64,000 nt of DNA from the NCBI RefSeq assembly GCF_000013725.1, contig NC_007955.1:2511033-2575032 (forward strand), in the 5' to 3' direction. The notes under the pieces were generated by a model. It ran no database searches and was not told the origin of the DNA. It saw only the letters and a program-made list of their open reading frames with translations. Below are positions 63,984-64,000 of this stretch, in pieces. The stretch comes from Methanococcoides burtonii DSM 6242. GTDB taxonomy: Archaea; Halobacteriota; Methanosarcinia; Methanosarcinales; Methanosarcinaceae. How positions within the stretch are numbered: position 1 is the stretch's first letter; the number at the start of each line of letters is the position of its first letter. Position numbers and translations under genes: made by a program.

Positions 63984-64000
63984 TGATTGTGTAATTTGGC

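Overview
The window looks like chromosome from a cytochrome-containing methylotrophic methanogen of the Methanosarcinaceae, most likely Methanococcoides or a close relative. The evidence is a complete mcrBDCGA operon, membrane-type heterodisulfide reductase genes (hdrE-hdrD), an archaeal mevalonate pathway, archaeal replication genes (MCM and the large subunit of DNA polymerase D), archaeal ribosomal and RNA polymerase subunits, a tRNA with a bulge-helix-bulge intron, and archaeal surface-protein sorting tails (PGF-CTERM and PEF-CTERM). The genus assignment is inference; the family-level assignment is well supported.

Layout. Bases 1-900 hold the end of an A-type flavoprotein and a ferredoxin:thioredoxin reductase-like Fe-S protein. 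Bases 1070-3662 hold serA and two poorly known genes. Bases 3795-6384 are an information-processing cluster (L18e, L13, S9, RpoN, an intron-containing tRNA-Pro, RpoK, S2). It runs into an isoprenoid cluster at 6457-12505 (MEMO protein, mevalonate kinase, isopentenyl phosphate kinase, type 2 IPP isomerase, RNase J, GGPP synthase) that supplies archaeal lipid precursors. Bases 12780-17306 encode a secretion/pilus module (ATPase, TadC/FlaJ-like membrane protein, pilin-like protein). Bases 17338-20575 carry a PAS histidine kinase, the AmmeMemoRadiSam radical SAM enzyme, two tRNAs and an ArsR-like regulator. Bases 20719-24616 form a membrane-lipid/glycan group (polyprenol-kinase-like protein, glycosyltransferase, Aur1/PAP2-like protein, AglD-type flippase-like protein). 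Bases 24764-32673 hold mixed housekeeping and signalling genes, ending with proA-proB, plus a probable unannotated small RNA.

Bases 32926-39509 are the core of methanogenesis: mcrBDCGA on the minus strand and, divergently, mmp10, the radical SAM enzyme that methylates an arginine of McrA. Bases 39550-52891 contain DNA polymerase D large subunit, pyruvate carboxylase (pycB, pycA) with its biotin ligase, coiled-coil proteins and MCM. Bases 53000-58754 carry an RNA methyltransferase, an erythrin, a small siroheme Fe-S protein, hdrED and a tandem DUF116 pair. Bases 58790-59148 on the minus strand are the RNase P RNA gene. From 59292 on are a PEF-CTERM surface protein, an IS5-family insertion sequence inserted exactly at its stop codon, a small unknown protein, Hsp20, a response regulator and a methyltransferase.

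The least ordinary items are: (1) a probable small RNA at 26528-26606, with a TATA box at the correct distance from an 11-bp closing stem; (2) the intron-bearing tRNA-Pro with an odd T-loop; (3) the IS element with a 96-bp tandem duplication of its transposase-proximal end; (4) the mmp10 start codon in the loop of a perfect 8-bp hairpin, with tandem 11-bp repeats between mcr and mmp10; (5) a translatable 3'-end remnant of a glycosyltransferase gene on the far side of the polyprenol-kinase-like gene; and (6) a receiver-PAS-kinase whose phospho-acceptor aspartate is an asparagine. No CRISPR array, prophage or obvious defence island is visible.
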